From: Ochotona curzoniae
Lineage: Eukaryota > Chordata > Mammalia > Lagomorpha > Ochotonidae
Direction of reading: 5' to 3'
Assembly (NCBI RefSeq): GCF_017591425.1
Contig: NW_024466459.1
Coordinates: 2,170,001-2,234,000 of the forward strand
Length of the DNA stretch: 64,000 nucleotides
The notes beneath the pieces are model-generated. The model worked only from the letters and a program-made list of their open reading frames with translations. It searched no databases and was not told the DNA's origin. The first letter of the stretch is position 1. Each line of letters begins with the position of its first letter. A program made the translations under genes and the position numbers. This document shows positions 11,750 to 22,900 of the stretch, piece by piece.

Positions 11750-12010
11750 TGAAAGGTTCGTTTATTTAACACAGAAATTAACACAGAAACCGTGACTCAA
11801 TCTTCATGATCAAATGGCCACGACAGCCAGGGCCGAAGCCAAGGCCATGACCACTCTGGGTCTCGGCATGGTGGGGGTGGGGCAGAGAAACAGGCACCTG
11901 GGCCACTGCGGCCTGCCTCCCAGCTACGTTGGCAGGAAGCTGGATGGGAAGCATCTAGAAGTCAGACATTGAGCTGACGCTCTGCAACGCTACCGCAGCC
12001 ATCCCAGATG
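11750..12010 (-). mobile_element. old diverged SINE
   Basis: Recognised from ATGGCCACGACAGCCAGGGC and GAAGCTGGATGGGAAGC; boundaries approximate. Confidence 0.5.
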
Positions 12011-12145
12011 GCAAGATACGGTGCGGTGTCATGCCCTAGACAAGGAATTATATGAATTTCCCATTCAAATACTAAGGCAAGAGTAATATTGTGATCACAC
12101 ATGATCAAAATGTTGTCAGCAGTGAGAGAATACACATCCATTCAT

Positions 12146-12292
12146 GTGCGCAGCAGCTTCCTCCAGGTTTCCCATGTGGGTGCAGGGTCCCAAGGCCTTG
12201 GGCCGTCCTCGACTGCTTTCCAGGCTATAACTAGTGCCCATGTGGAATCCCAGTGCATGCAAGGTTTAGCCACTAGGCTACATGCAGTCCTC
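12146..12292 (-). mobile_element. C-type SINE, older host of a nested insertion
   Basis: CTTCCTCCAGGTTTCCC to AGGCTACATGCAG; the next SINE is inserted at its edge. Confidence 0.72.
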
Positions 12293-12529
12293 TTTTTTTT
12301 TTTTTTTTAAAGATTTATTTTTATTATTTTTTCATTGGAAAGGCGGATATACACAGAGGAGAGACAGAGAGGAAGATCTTCCGTCCGATGATTCACTCCC
12401 CAAGTGAGCGCAACGGGCCGATGCTATGCCGATCCGAAGCCAGGAGCCTCTTCCGGGTCTCCCACGCGGGTGCAGGTTCCCAAAGCTTTGGGCCGTCCTC
12501 TGCTGCTTTCCCAGGCCACAGGCAGGGAG
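12293..12529 (-). mobile_element. young 5'-truncated C-type SINE with target duplication
   Basis: T run and AAAGATTTATTTTTATTATT, ending abruptly at GGCAGGGAGC. Flanked by 15-bp duplicates CATGCAGTCCTCTTT (about 12281-12295 and 12530-12544). Confidence 0.9.
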
Positions 12530-12733
12530 CCATGCAGTCCTCTTTAACTTTCAAATAAGTAAATGAAATAGGGGAAGCTCAGGGAGGCCCCAGGGCGGAG
12601 CTTTCACCGGAGTTCAGTCCTGGAATTCTGGTTGACTCGCCACTTCCCATGGCTGATCTTCAGTCTCCAGTAATAACCCATAGTGTCACTATCCAGTGTG
12701 TCTTAGAGACCCAGCTAAAGAAAGGCACTCATT

Positions 12734-13071
12734 ATGGGGTATCCTAGTGGCTCAAGTCCATGCCTTGAACATGTTGGGATCACATGGGGGCACCGGTTCT
12801 AATTCCGACAGCTCCACTTCCCATCCAGCTCCCTGCTTGTAGCCTGGGAAAGCAGCGGTTGAGGACGGCCCAAAGCTTTGGGACCCTGCACCTGCATGGG
12901 AGACCTGGAAGAAGCTCCTGGCTGTGGCTTGGGATTGGCACAGCTCTGGCTATGGCAGCCACTTGGAGAGTAAACCAGCAGATGGAAGAACTTCCTCTCT
13001 ATATGTCTTTCCTCCTCTCTGTATATCTGCCTTTCCAATATAAAAAAAAAAAAAAATCTTAAAAAAAAAAA
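12734..13071 (+). mobile_element. C-type SINE, full length
   Basis: GGGGTATCCTAGTGGCTCAAG to two A runs around AATCTT. Confidence 0.87.
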
Positions 13072-13599
13072 GGACACTTAATAGGAAATTCTTAGAGAAC
13101 AGAGGTTACATCCCTGGGGCAAAGTGCAAAGGACAAATGTCTCTTGGAATGAACAGTAATTCTTAGTTATACACCTGTCTCCCCCCTTCAATTTTGTCCC
13201 TGTAGTGTGAATGTAGCAATAGTCAAAACATAAATAAGCACAGCTATGGTTCGATGAAATTTATTTAAGGACACTGATATTAGAATTTCTGTAGTTTTCT
13301 CTGTAGTGTCCATGTGTTATGTGATGCTTTCTGCCCCACCTGCCACCTTGAAAGAATAACAACACCACCATTTTCAGATGGCCAGCAGGATTTGGTCCTT
13401 GGTCTACTGTCCACCAACCTCCGACCTGGATGACCATTTTTGTAAGTAAATATTCATTTTTTGTCTACTAACAGAAGAGCATTTGTCCCAGGTAATGTTA
13501 CCATCGCCTGTGAAAACGAAAGGTTAATAGTTCAAAGAGAAAAATGTGTAGGAGACTTGAATGTACATGCTTTACCATGCTTTTCAGAAGTACAGATCT

Positions 13600-13941
13600 T
13601 GGACCCTGGCGTGGTGACCTAGTGGCTAAAGTCCTCGCCTCGCCTCGCATGTGCCAGGATTCCATATGGGCACTGGTTCTAATCCCGGCAGCCCCGCTTC
13701 CCATTCAGCTCCCTGCTTTTGGCCTGGAAAAGCAGTCGAGGATGGCCCAAAGCTTTGGGATCCTGCACCTATATGGGAGTCCAGGAGGAGGTTCCTGGCT
13801 CCTGGTTTCGGAATGGCACAGCACCGGCTGTTGCGGTTACTTAGGGAGTGAATCATTGGGCGAAGATCTTCCTCTCTGTCCCTGCTTTCTGTATACCTGG
13901 CTTTGTAATAAAAATAAAATAAATCTTAAAAAAAAAAATAG
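13600..13941 (+). mobile_element. C-type SINE with target duplication
   Basis: GGACCCTGGCGTGGTGACC start. AGTACAGATCT flanks both ends (13589-13599 and about 13944-13954). Confidence 0.92.
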
Positions 13942-14204
13942 TAGTACAGATCTCACCAAACTCACAGGGAATCTGGGCCATTTTAAGTATAAGCAGTAAA
14001 TTTGTTTTAGAAAAATACACTGACTTACCTCTCCCATACACATACTACCGATTCAAACCCTTGCTCTGCAACCAACTCCGAGGTTGCAACTCCCTATCAA
14101 AGGCTGTGGCTGATGCATTGTCATTGTACACACAAGTGAGGTGAACTGAGAGAAACTGGGGCAACAAAGATTGTTAATAAACAAAGATTAATGAACTAAT
14201 ATTT

Positions 14205-14540
14205 TTTGGAAATCTTGCGATACCTGTGTCCGACATGGAAGTGCCAGCAGTGTTTGCTGCTGCTTCTAATCTGGCTTCTTACCAAAGAGCCCAGGAAGCA
14301 GCAGCAGATGGCTCTAGAACTTGTTTCCTGCTACCTACATGTGGGATTTCAGGCCTCTTGGCTTCAAACTGGTCCAGTCCTGACTGCTGAGGGAATGAAC
14401 CAGATTGGAAAAACCTCCATTTCTCTGTCACTGTGTTATAAATGAACGAGTGAGCAAATGAAATCTTTCAAGATCTTTTTGCCTCTCCTTCTCTGTAAAA
14501 TCTGCCTTTCAAATAAAAACAAATCTTAAAGAAAAAGTAC
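14205..14540 (+). mobile_element. old diverged SINE
   Basis: Late part AAATCTGCCTTTCAAATAAAAACAAATC is clear; the body is barely recognisable. Confidence 0.5.
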
Positions 14541-14582
14541 TGACTAGAACTCTGCATGTTGGGCAGATTTTAAAAAGTGTTG

Positions 14583-14805
14583 CAGGGCCCGGATTTGTTC
14601 TTTAGTTTGTAGAACTGCTCCTCTCCTGACTTAGCTCCCTGCCAGTGCCAGGAAAGCTGTGGAAGAGGGCCCCTGTGCCCACATTTAAGACCAGAGGTCC
14701 GGCCTGGCCTTGCGTGTTGCACCCATTTGAGCAGCAGACCAGTGGATGGAGGGTTGCTGTCTGCTTTGTAACTGCCAGTCAAGGAAGGTAAATAAATCTT
14801 CAAAA
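14583..14805 (+). mobile_element. diverged SINE, internally deleted
   Basis: GCAGGGCCCGGA start, GCAGACCAGTGGATGGAGGG, AATAAATCTTC end. Confidence 0.6.
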
Positions 14806-15344
14806 GTCTGGGAAGCACTGCCTCCTTCCACACTTGCAGACGGACTGGCCATCAGTGACCAACACTTTTCATATAAGGATGTTTTGTATCATGACATGAT
14901 CTTGCTTTGTAGTCCCTTTAGATAGCAGGCACACCAAAGACAGGCATTCTCTTCCACTCTCGGTTTTTGAGCAGGTGTTGTCTGAGAGGGAGTACAGCAA
15001 GAATGCCTCCCATTTTTGTGCATCTTTTTCTGTGTTTGTAAAGCCAGCCCTTACATACAGCAATTTCCAAGAATGTCTCAGCAGTGTGCAGCACAGTTTG
15101 TGATGCCTGTGGGAAAAGCCAACAGTTCGTTAGAGGAAGTGAAATTCTTTCAAGTTCACTTTTCCAACCTCAGGGCCGGAGAAGTCCCTCTGCTAACAGG
15201 TGTTTGTTTTTGTCTCCCTCCTACCTTGCCGCCTCCCTCAGCTCCTTGCTTGTGTGAACTTGCCTTCTACTGCACATTTCAATCCCACCCACACTGCTTT
15301 CTCCAATCATTCGCAATTCTTTTTTTCTCAGAACTTTTCTTTCC

Positions 15345-15440
15345 CCTCAAGATTTTATTTTTATCAGAAAGGCAGATCAGATTTACAGAAACAGAGACAA
15401 AGATCTTTCACCTGCTGTTTCATTCCCCAAATGGCCAAAA
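15345..15440 (-). mobile_element. SINE 3'-end fragment
   Basis: AAGATTTTATTTTTATCAGAAAGGCAG to CATTCCCCAAATGGCC. Confidence 0.6.
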
Positions 15441-15811
15441 ACATGGATAATCTATAAACTTCAGTGTGGCATTCTCTACCTTTCTAAATAAAGGAAAAGC
15501 AGGGAAGAAGAAAGACCAATAAAATAAATAAAGCACAACCACAGAGCCTGGAAGCATAAGTGACCATAAGATAGATCAGTTAAGAAAATAGATTCCTTGG
15601 CAGGACATTTGGTGACCGACCTGAGGTACCATTTGAGATGTGGCATCTACTCTATCAGACTCCATCTGGCTATCTAAATGCCTGGCAGGCACCCAAAAAC
15701 TTGGCCATCATCAACTGTTTTCCTGGAAGCAGAGCAGTCAGGACTTTGATCGGTGTTCTGCTCAAGAGGTGGCTCATGTCACTGCACCATGACGCCTGGC
15801 ACAGGAGTGGG

Positions 15812-16138
15812 TATTTTTTTTTTTAATTATTTTTTTAATTTTTATTGGGAAGGTGGATATACAGAGAGCAGAGACAGAGAGGAAGATCTTCTGTCCGATG
15901 ATTCACTCCCCAAGTGGCCACAACGGCTGGAGCTGTTCCAATCCGAAGCCAGGAGCCTCTTCCAGGTCTCCCACACGGGTGCAGCGTTCCAAGGTTTTGG
16001 GCCGTCCTCGACTGCTTTCCCAGGCCACAAGCAGGGAGCTGGATGAGAAGCGGGGCTGCAGGATTAGAACCAGCGCCCATATGGGATCTCGTGCGTCCAA
16101 GGTGAGGACCTTAACCACTGCGCCATCACTCCGGGCCC
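15812..16138 (-). mobile_element. young C-type SINE with target duplication
   Basis: Flanked by AGGAGTGGGTATTTT at 15803 and 16138; inserted into an older minus-strand SINE piece (about 15625-15811). Confidence 0.92.
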
Positions 16139-16289
16139 AGGAGTGGGTATTTTTGAGGACCCAGTCTGTAAGAAGATGGGAATGGCCAGAGGCAAGCATG
16201 TGCCTTTGGAAGGTCCCTCTGCCTGCCTGCCTGTGCCCCTGACCTGGGCATTCCTCCTAGAATCACTTTTTCAGGAATATTTTTTCTTT

Positions 16290-16527
16290 TTTACTTCCAT
16301 CCACTGGTTCATTTCCCCAAACAACTATAATAGCCAAAGCTGAACTGATGCGAACCCACGAGCTTCTTCCAGGGTCCCAAGGCTTTGGACCAACTTTACT
16401 GCTTTCCCAGGCCACAAGCAGGGAGCAAGATGCAAAGTGGAGCATCCGAGACACAAACTGGTACCCACATGGGATTCTGGTATGTGCAAGGTGAGGATTT
16501 AGCCAGTGAGCCATTGATCTGGGTCCA
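16290..16527 (-). mobile_element. C-type SINE, diverged
   Basis: TTCATTTCCCCAAAC to GATCTGGGTCCAGG. Confidence 0.75.
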
Positions 16528-16529
16528 GG

Positions 16530-16845
16530 AGTGATTTTTTGTTAAAAGAAGAATGATTCAAAATATATGGTAAGAAATTACACTTTTATCAATGCAGAAA
16601 CAAGTTTCCTTAAAACCCCTCAGTCACATGTTTAAAAGAAATCCAGAACCTCCAGCAGCCACGCTGCTCTCCAGCGTCCACAGTTGAGAGCAGGTTCAGC
16701 GAAAGGTGCAGGTCAATGGTCCAAGTACACGCTGGCACGTGTGATGCTGAGAAGCTCACAAACAAATTGCTGTCTTTTGTCTGGATGCATAGGGAGAGTC
16801 ACATGACGGAGCTCTGTAAAAGTCTATGAAGGACAACTGGGAACC
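16530..16845 (-). other. NOL11: probable NOL11 3' UTR
   Basis: Mostly non-repeat sequence directly after the stop, bounded by an old SINE at 16527. No canonical AATAAA is present on the minus strand; the nearest resemblance is GATAAA near 16582-16587. The true 3' end may use this variant or lie further downstream. Confidence 0.45.
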
Positions 16846-16962
16846 TCAGAAGAGTTCCAGCACTTCAATTGAATACCGTCCTCTGTTATTCTTCTCTTGG
16901 TTTAGTTTCTGTAGCTCCCGGAAACTTACTTCTATCTTGTTAAGCTCAGAATAAACAGAGAT
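16846..16962 (-). CDS. NOL11: NOL11 coding exon 18 with stop codon
   Basis: 117 nt, [17 protein letters not shown] to SIEVLELF, then TGA at 16848-16846. Acceptor TTTAG|ATC. The intron to exon 17 is 158 nt. Confidence 0.95.
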   Translation of the reverse strand: MSVYSELNKIEVSFRELQKLNQEKNNRGRYSIEVLELF

Positions 16963-19900
16963 CTAAAGGAAAAAGGTTGTAGAGTAAATTTTACTGTAAC
17001 TTCTACATATGAATAAATCCTTTGTTATATAAACTTCGGAGAAAAAGAATCAGGACTACATTGTAATTTAGGAGACATCTGGGGACAAACAGAATGATTC
17101 TACACCAAATAGTCACCAACCTGGGATTTCACAAACTTGTAAAGATTCATCAACAGCCTTTTTGCTTCCGGTATCATTACCACCACAGTGAAGTTGGCAT
17201 CTAGCAGCAGGCATATCCAGTCCATAATCTGGAGATAAGCAAGTAACAGGGAAGTTAAGGTAATTTTTGTTAGAAAGAACACACTAAGTTTTACAAAAGT
17301 CTGTACACTTTTTAGTTTTGAAATGGAAGAAATTAGTAAGAAACATGAAGAGGAATTTCCTGCTTTTTGTACTTAGTTTACAAGCATAATTAGATCTTTC
17401 TCAAAGGATTAATAAGCAATAGGAAAAACAGTGATACTTAACTAAAAGAGATTCAGTACCTGTTACTTTATTTCCACAATTGTTTTGATAACTGCAGTTA
17501 TACAGAAAATGAACTTCCATGTCATCTACAATCAAACATGTATGATCCTCTATGGACAAGACATTGTAGATTATGAGTGCATCAGCTTGGTCCCCAACTG
17601 CCCAGGACAGCAGGAGCAGGCTAGGCTCCAGCCAAGAGATTGGCATCTGAGGTCTCCTACAAGGTAGTTGGGACCCAAGGACTTGCGTCACTGTCTGTTG
17701 CCTCCTGGAGTGTGTGTCTCTAGCAAGAAGATGGAATGTGGAGCAGAGCCAGAACTTGAGCCAGGCACTCTGATAACAGGACATGCATTTCCTACTGCTG
17801 CCCTAAAACTGACCCCTGGAGAGAACATCAAGGCAGCGACTACCATCAGGCTGGTCCTGTGTTCCCCCAACCAGGCTACGGGAATTCCTGGCAAGTCACA
17901 ATGATGGATGCGAATATAACATGAATTTAAATCCTGAAGCACAGAATTACACTTTTAGAAGTATACATTCCAGACCTGGCACTCTGGCTCAATAGCTAGG
18001 TCCTCACCTTGCAAACACTGGGATCCCATATGGGTGCTAGTTTGTGTTTGGGCTGCTCCACCTGCCATCCAGCTCCCTGATCATGGCTTCAGAAAAGCAG
18101 CAGAGGATGGCACACAATTTTGGGACCCTGTACTTGTGTAGCAGACTTGCAATAAGTGCCTGACTCCTCAGATCAGTCAGCTTGGCCACGAAAGCATTTA
18201 AGAAGTGAACCAGCAGATGGGAGCTCTTTCTCCTTCTCTCCGTAAATCTGATACTACTTTCCAATAAAACTATAAATACTTTTTTTGTCAGCATCATCAT
18301 TTGTATTATTGCTTTTTAATATTTTAATAATTTTTTAAAAAGATTTATTTTATTTTCATTACAAAGTCAGATATATAGAGAGGAGGAGAGGCAGAGAGGA
18401 AGATCTTCCATCTGATGATTCACTCCCCAAGTGAGCACAACAGCTGGTGCTGTGCCAATCCGAAGCCGGGAACCAGGAACCTCTTCTGGGTCTCCCACAC
18501 AGGTGCAGGGTCCCAAAGCTTCGGGCCGTCCTCGACTGCTTTCCCAGGCTACAAGCAGGGAAGCTGGATGGGAAGTGGAGCTGTCAGGATTAGAACTGGC
18601 GTCCATATGAGATCCCAGCACGGTCAAGATGAGGTCTTCAGCTGCTAAGCCACCAAACAGGGCCCAAAAAAATAAATCTTAAAACAAAACAAAATCTTAT
18701 CATTTTTTGTAAACTCTGCCTTTCAAATAAAATAATAACAACAAATTCCACTTGCTACCTAGCCAGACTTTCTCCCTCCAGTGATTTGTATACATGAAGA
18801 AAGTTCGAAAAATCATTTATTCAATTACAGGTGCTAACACTGCATATACGTTTCTGTCAAGAGTATTTTTTTACTTGCAAGATAGAGTGCTGGTTCACTC
18901 TCCAAATACCTGCTGTCGCTGAGGCCCAGGAGCAAGGAACTCCATCCATGTTGCCTCCACATGAATGGCAATCTTTCACTTCTCTCCCACATTCTCAGGC
19001 AGTTGGGATCAGAGGCAGAGCAGCTGGGACTTGAACCAGCAGTGGTAAGGGTTCGTGATGTCAGAGTAACTTCAGGTACCACAAGCCAACCAGCTGAATT
19101 TCTTTCTTTCTTTTTTTTTTTCTTTCTTCTGACAGAAGTTTCTCAAGCACCAAATAAAAGGTTAAAAAGTCTCACCTGGCTTAGAGTTGGAGGGTGTATT
19201 CCAGGAAGAGTCATTGAAGCATTTTTGCTACACTTCAGATAAAGGAAATATAAGTACTGGAGAAATACCTGGGTAGAAAAAAAAATGAACAACTTATCAG
19301 TGTGACAGAAAAACTTTTTCATTTGATAGAGTTGAAAGACTTTTAATAAGCTGCTCAGTTTAACTATATAAAACATGGCAGATCTCTGGGGTCATAAGGC
19401 CAATACAGTAAAACTGCTGTCGCCAACAAGGAACAATGCTGACTCTGAGCAGTGGGCGATGCACTCTGGAAAGAACAGGTGCAGAAGAGACAAGCTGTTT
19501 TACCATTCTTTATAGTGCCTACCCGGGAAGAACTCAGACGGCCCAACCTGGTCGTCAAGCTGGGCACAAAATAAAGAACAAACTCTATCACCCCAAAAGC
19601 ACTCACAGAGGCTGGCACCTTCTCACCAGCATGAAAGTGTTCGCCAGCCTTTAGAATTCCCAAATACTTGATTAGAGCGAAGCCACAAAATTCAGAGCAG
19701 CAAGGCACTGTGCCGGCCCTGTGAGAACACTTACTGTGACGTGCTGGGCTGGGATGTCTTTCAAGTAAGGCAGGAGGAATATGTCACTATACGCTGAACG
19801 AAGAACTGCATTTCTACTTAGGACTCAAGGAAAATCTTAATTTCAACAAACAGGTTAATTCTGCAATTATGAATATTGCTCTTTCTAAATTGTAAATCAC

Positions 19901-22900
19901 AATTACATACGTGAAGAGGAGAGCAGAGAGGAAAACACAGGAGAGAAAGGGAGAGAGGAAAGAGGTACAAGGGAAGGGCAGCATACAAGTCCTCCTGGCA
20001 ACGGGTTCCTTCCCCACACAGCTGCAATGGCCGGGGCTGGGTCAGGCTCAAGTCGGGAGCATTGGATTCCGGTGAGTGAAAAGGCCAGAACTTTCACCCA
20101 CTGGTTCCAAAGATGCATTAGCGGGGAGCGGAATCAGAAGCAGAGAAAACAGGACATGAACCAGCCATTAAATATGGGATGCCAGCATTGCAGGTGGCCA
20201 CTTAGTTCAAGATATAACAATGCTAGCCCCTCTTCCTAATTTTACACAAAAATGTCACTTATCTTATACCATTCATTAAGACCATTTTTAGCACTTCATT
20301 ATTATTAACTGGTATTTGTTACTATGACTTTAAAAGTTGACAGTTTCTATGTTAGTATAGCCGCTTTCTCTTTCTTTAAGATTTATTTGTTTTTATTGTA
20401 GCGTCAGATATACAGAGGAGGAGACAGAGGAAAATCTTCCAACAGATGATTCACTCCCCAAGTGACTGCAACGACTGGTGCTGTGCCAATCCGAAGCCAG
20501 GAGCGAGGAACTTCCTCCAGGTCTTCCACGTCCCAAGGCTTTGGGCCGTCCTCGACTGCTTTCCCAGGCCACAAGCAGAGAGCTGGATGGGAAGTGGAGT
20601 TGCTGGGATTAGAACTGGCGGCCATATGGGATCCTGGTGCATTCAAGGAAGGACTTCAGCCGCTAGGCCAACATGCTGGGCCCAGCTGTTTTCTTTTTTT
20701 AAGGTTTGCTTATTTACTTATATATTTTAAAGACAGCAAGAGAAATGGGAAAAAGATGTTTCACCCACTGTGTCACTCCTTAAATAGGTCCAACTGTGGG
20801 TCAGGCAGAAGCTAGAAGCCAGGAGCTCTTGTCTACGTCTCCCACATTGGTGGCAAGACCCCAAGTTCATGGTTCACCTTCTGTGACCTTCCATATGCAT
20901 AGTGGCAGAGCCAGACAAGCTGGACAGGCAGGACTTGGGGCTCAGTGCAGTAGCCTAGTGGCTACAATCCTTGCCTTGCACGCACCAGAATCCCACAGGC
21001 ATGCCGGTTCGTATCCCAGCTATTCCACTTCCCTTCCAGCTCCCTGCTTGTGGCCTAGGAAAGCAGATGAGAATGACCGAAAACCTTAGGACAATGTACC
21101 CACATGGGAGCTCTGGAAGAAGCTCCTGGTTCCTGGCTTTGGATTGGCTCAGTTCCAGCTGGCCATTGTAGCCACTTTGGACAGTGAGCCAGCGGATGGA
21201 AGATCTTTCTCCATCTCTCCTCTTCCCTGCAAATCTAAGTTTGCAATTAAAAAAGAAAAGTCATGTATTTCCTTAAGAGGCAGAGAGCTCCCAGGCACCA
21301 ACACATTTCCCACATGCCCAAACTGGGCCCAAGCTCAGGCCCAAGCCGAGTCTTGAACAGAACCCAGGTATGTGGCTGATAGGAACTCAATTACGCACGC
21401 CATTACCACTGCCTTCCAGGGTTTGAATGAGCAGCTAGAATCACAATCAGAGCAGCAAAGCAGGCACTCTAATTTGGCACGCAGGTGTCACCAGCAGATT
21501 CTTAACTATTAGGGCGAATGCCCACTCTCTACTAGAGCTGAATTACAAAAACATGTTTGGAACCAGTTTTGTGGAGTGGTTGGTAGATTCGTCACCTGCC
21601 CACATTCCATATGGGTGCCAACTGGCTCAAGTCCCAGCTGATCTATTTCCAATCCAGTTCCCTCTTAATAACCTGGCAAAGCAGCAGAGATAGTCCAAAT
21701 GTTTGGGTCTAGCCCAGCCCTGCTATTGTAGCCATTTGGGAATTGGCCCCCAAAATGAAAGAACTCGGACTATCCCCATGGCCCCTTGAGACTCCCCACT
21801 TTTGATCCAGTTCCCTGCTTATGGCCTGGGAAAGCAGCAGAAGATGGCCCAAGTCTTTGGGACCCTGCATCACATGGGAACCCCATAAGAAGCTCCTGGC
21901 TTTGAAGCAGCTTTTAGCCCTGGTTCTTGTGGCCGTTTGGCAAGTGAACCAGCAGATGGAATATCTTTTTGTCTGTCTCTCCTCTTTAAATCCGCCTAAC
22001 AAAAATAATTAACAAACTGTTCCTTAATTATCACCAGGTATACAACCTAGGACGAGTCACTTTAACTCCAAGGATACAGAAGAGCTGCCCTCTGCGCTAT
22101 CACGGGGCAGGCGGAAGTCTCCTGGACGGCGCCACGAGCCTTCTCACGGGAATCTGAATCGCAGCTGTGACAGCCGTCTGCCTCAGGACTGAACCCATTT
22201 TGCACAATTCCAGTTTGCTCTTCCATTTTCTCGTCTTGTACACCATCATTACAGTCAACAACTGATTCCATGTTGACATCTATTTTCCGAAGATCATCAT
22301 CACCGATGCTACGATGTCAAGTGAAATAAAAAGATTAATTTTCTACTCAAAATTTTAGAAACGAAACAATATAATACATTAAAAAATGCAGTGAAGGAAT
22401 AGATCATTAAATTATAAGTTACCTTAAGAAAACTTTTAAGCAAGTACAGGTGACTGATTCCGGAATGTCAGGGAACTGCTGCAGACAGAGTTGCAACATC
22501 TGAACATCTGCTTTTTCTAAGGCAATCTCCATTAAGCCTGGGCACAAACTGAGACCAAAACATGGAAGTCACCGTGAGATATCAAGAACAAAATCTTATA
22601 CACGTTTTTAGAGCATGAAAATGAATACTTCAGGAACACCGGCCCACCTGTAGGAAAGCACGTGTGTTTGGACAAGCTGCAGCAGACAGTTCCGCGGATA
22701 GAACGCCGGCTCCTCTCTACATCTCGCCACAAGCCCCGCCACTACGTCCCCAATGATGGTACACAAGTCCGGCGTCTGCTTCACGGCTAACAATTTACGC
22801 AGTTCCAATTCAATGTGTTTTTCTGAGTCTTTCTGAAAGGACAAAATTAAAGAATTCAGCCTGTTAGAATTTAACTTAAAAAATACATATATACACACAC

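Noticed and set aside
19422..19461. Hairpin TCGCC/GGCGA in NOL11 intron 15 as a snoRNA
   Set aside because: Too short for an H/ACA hairpin, with no H box and no second hairpin; 17517-17647 is far better.
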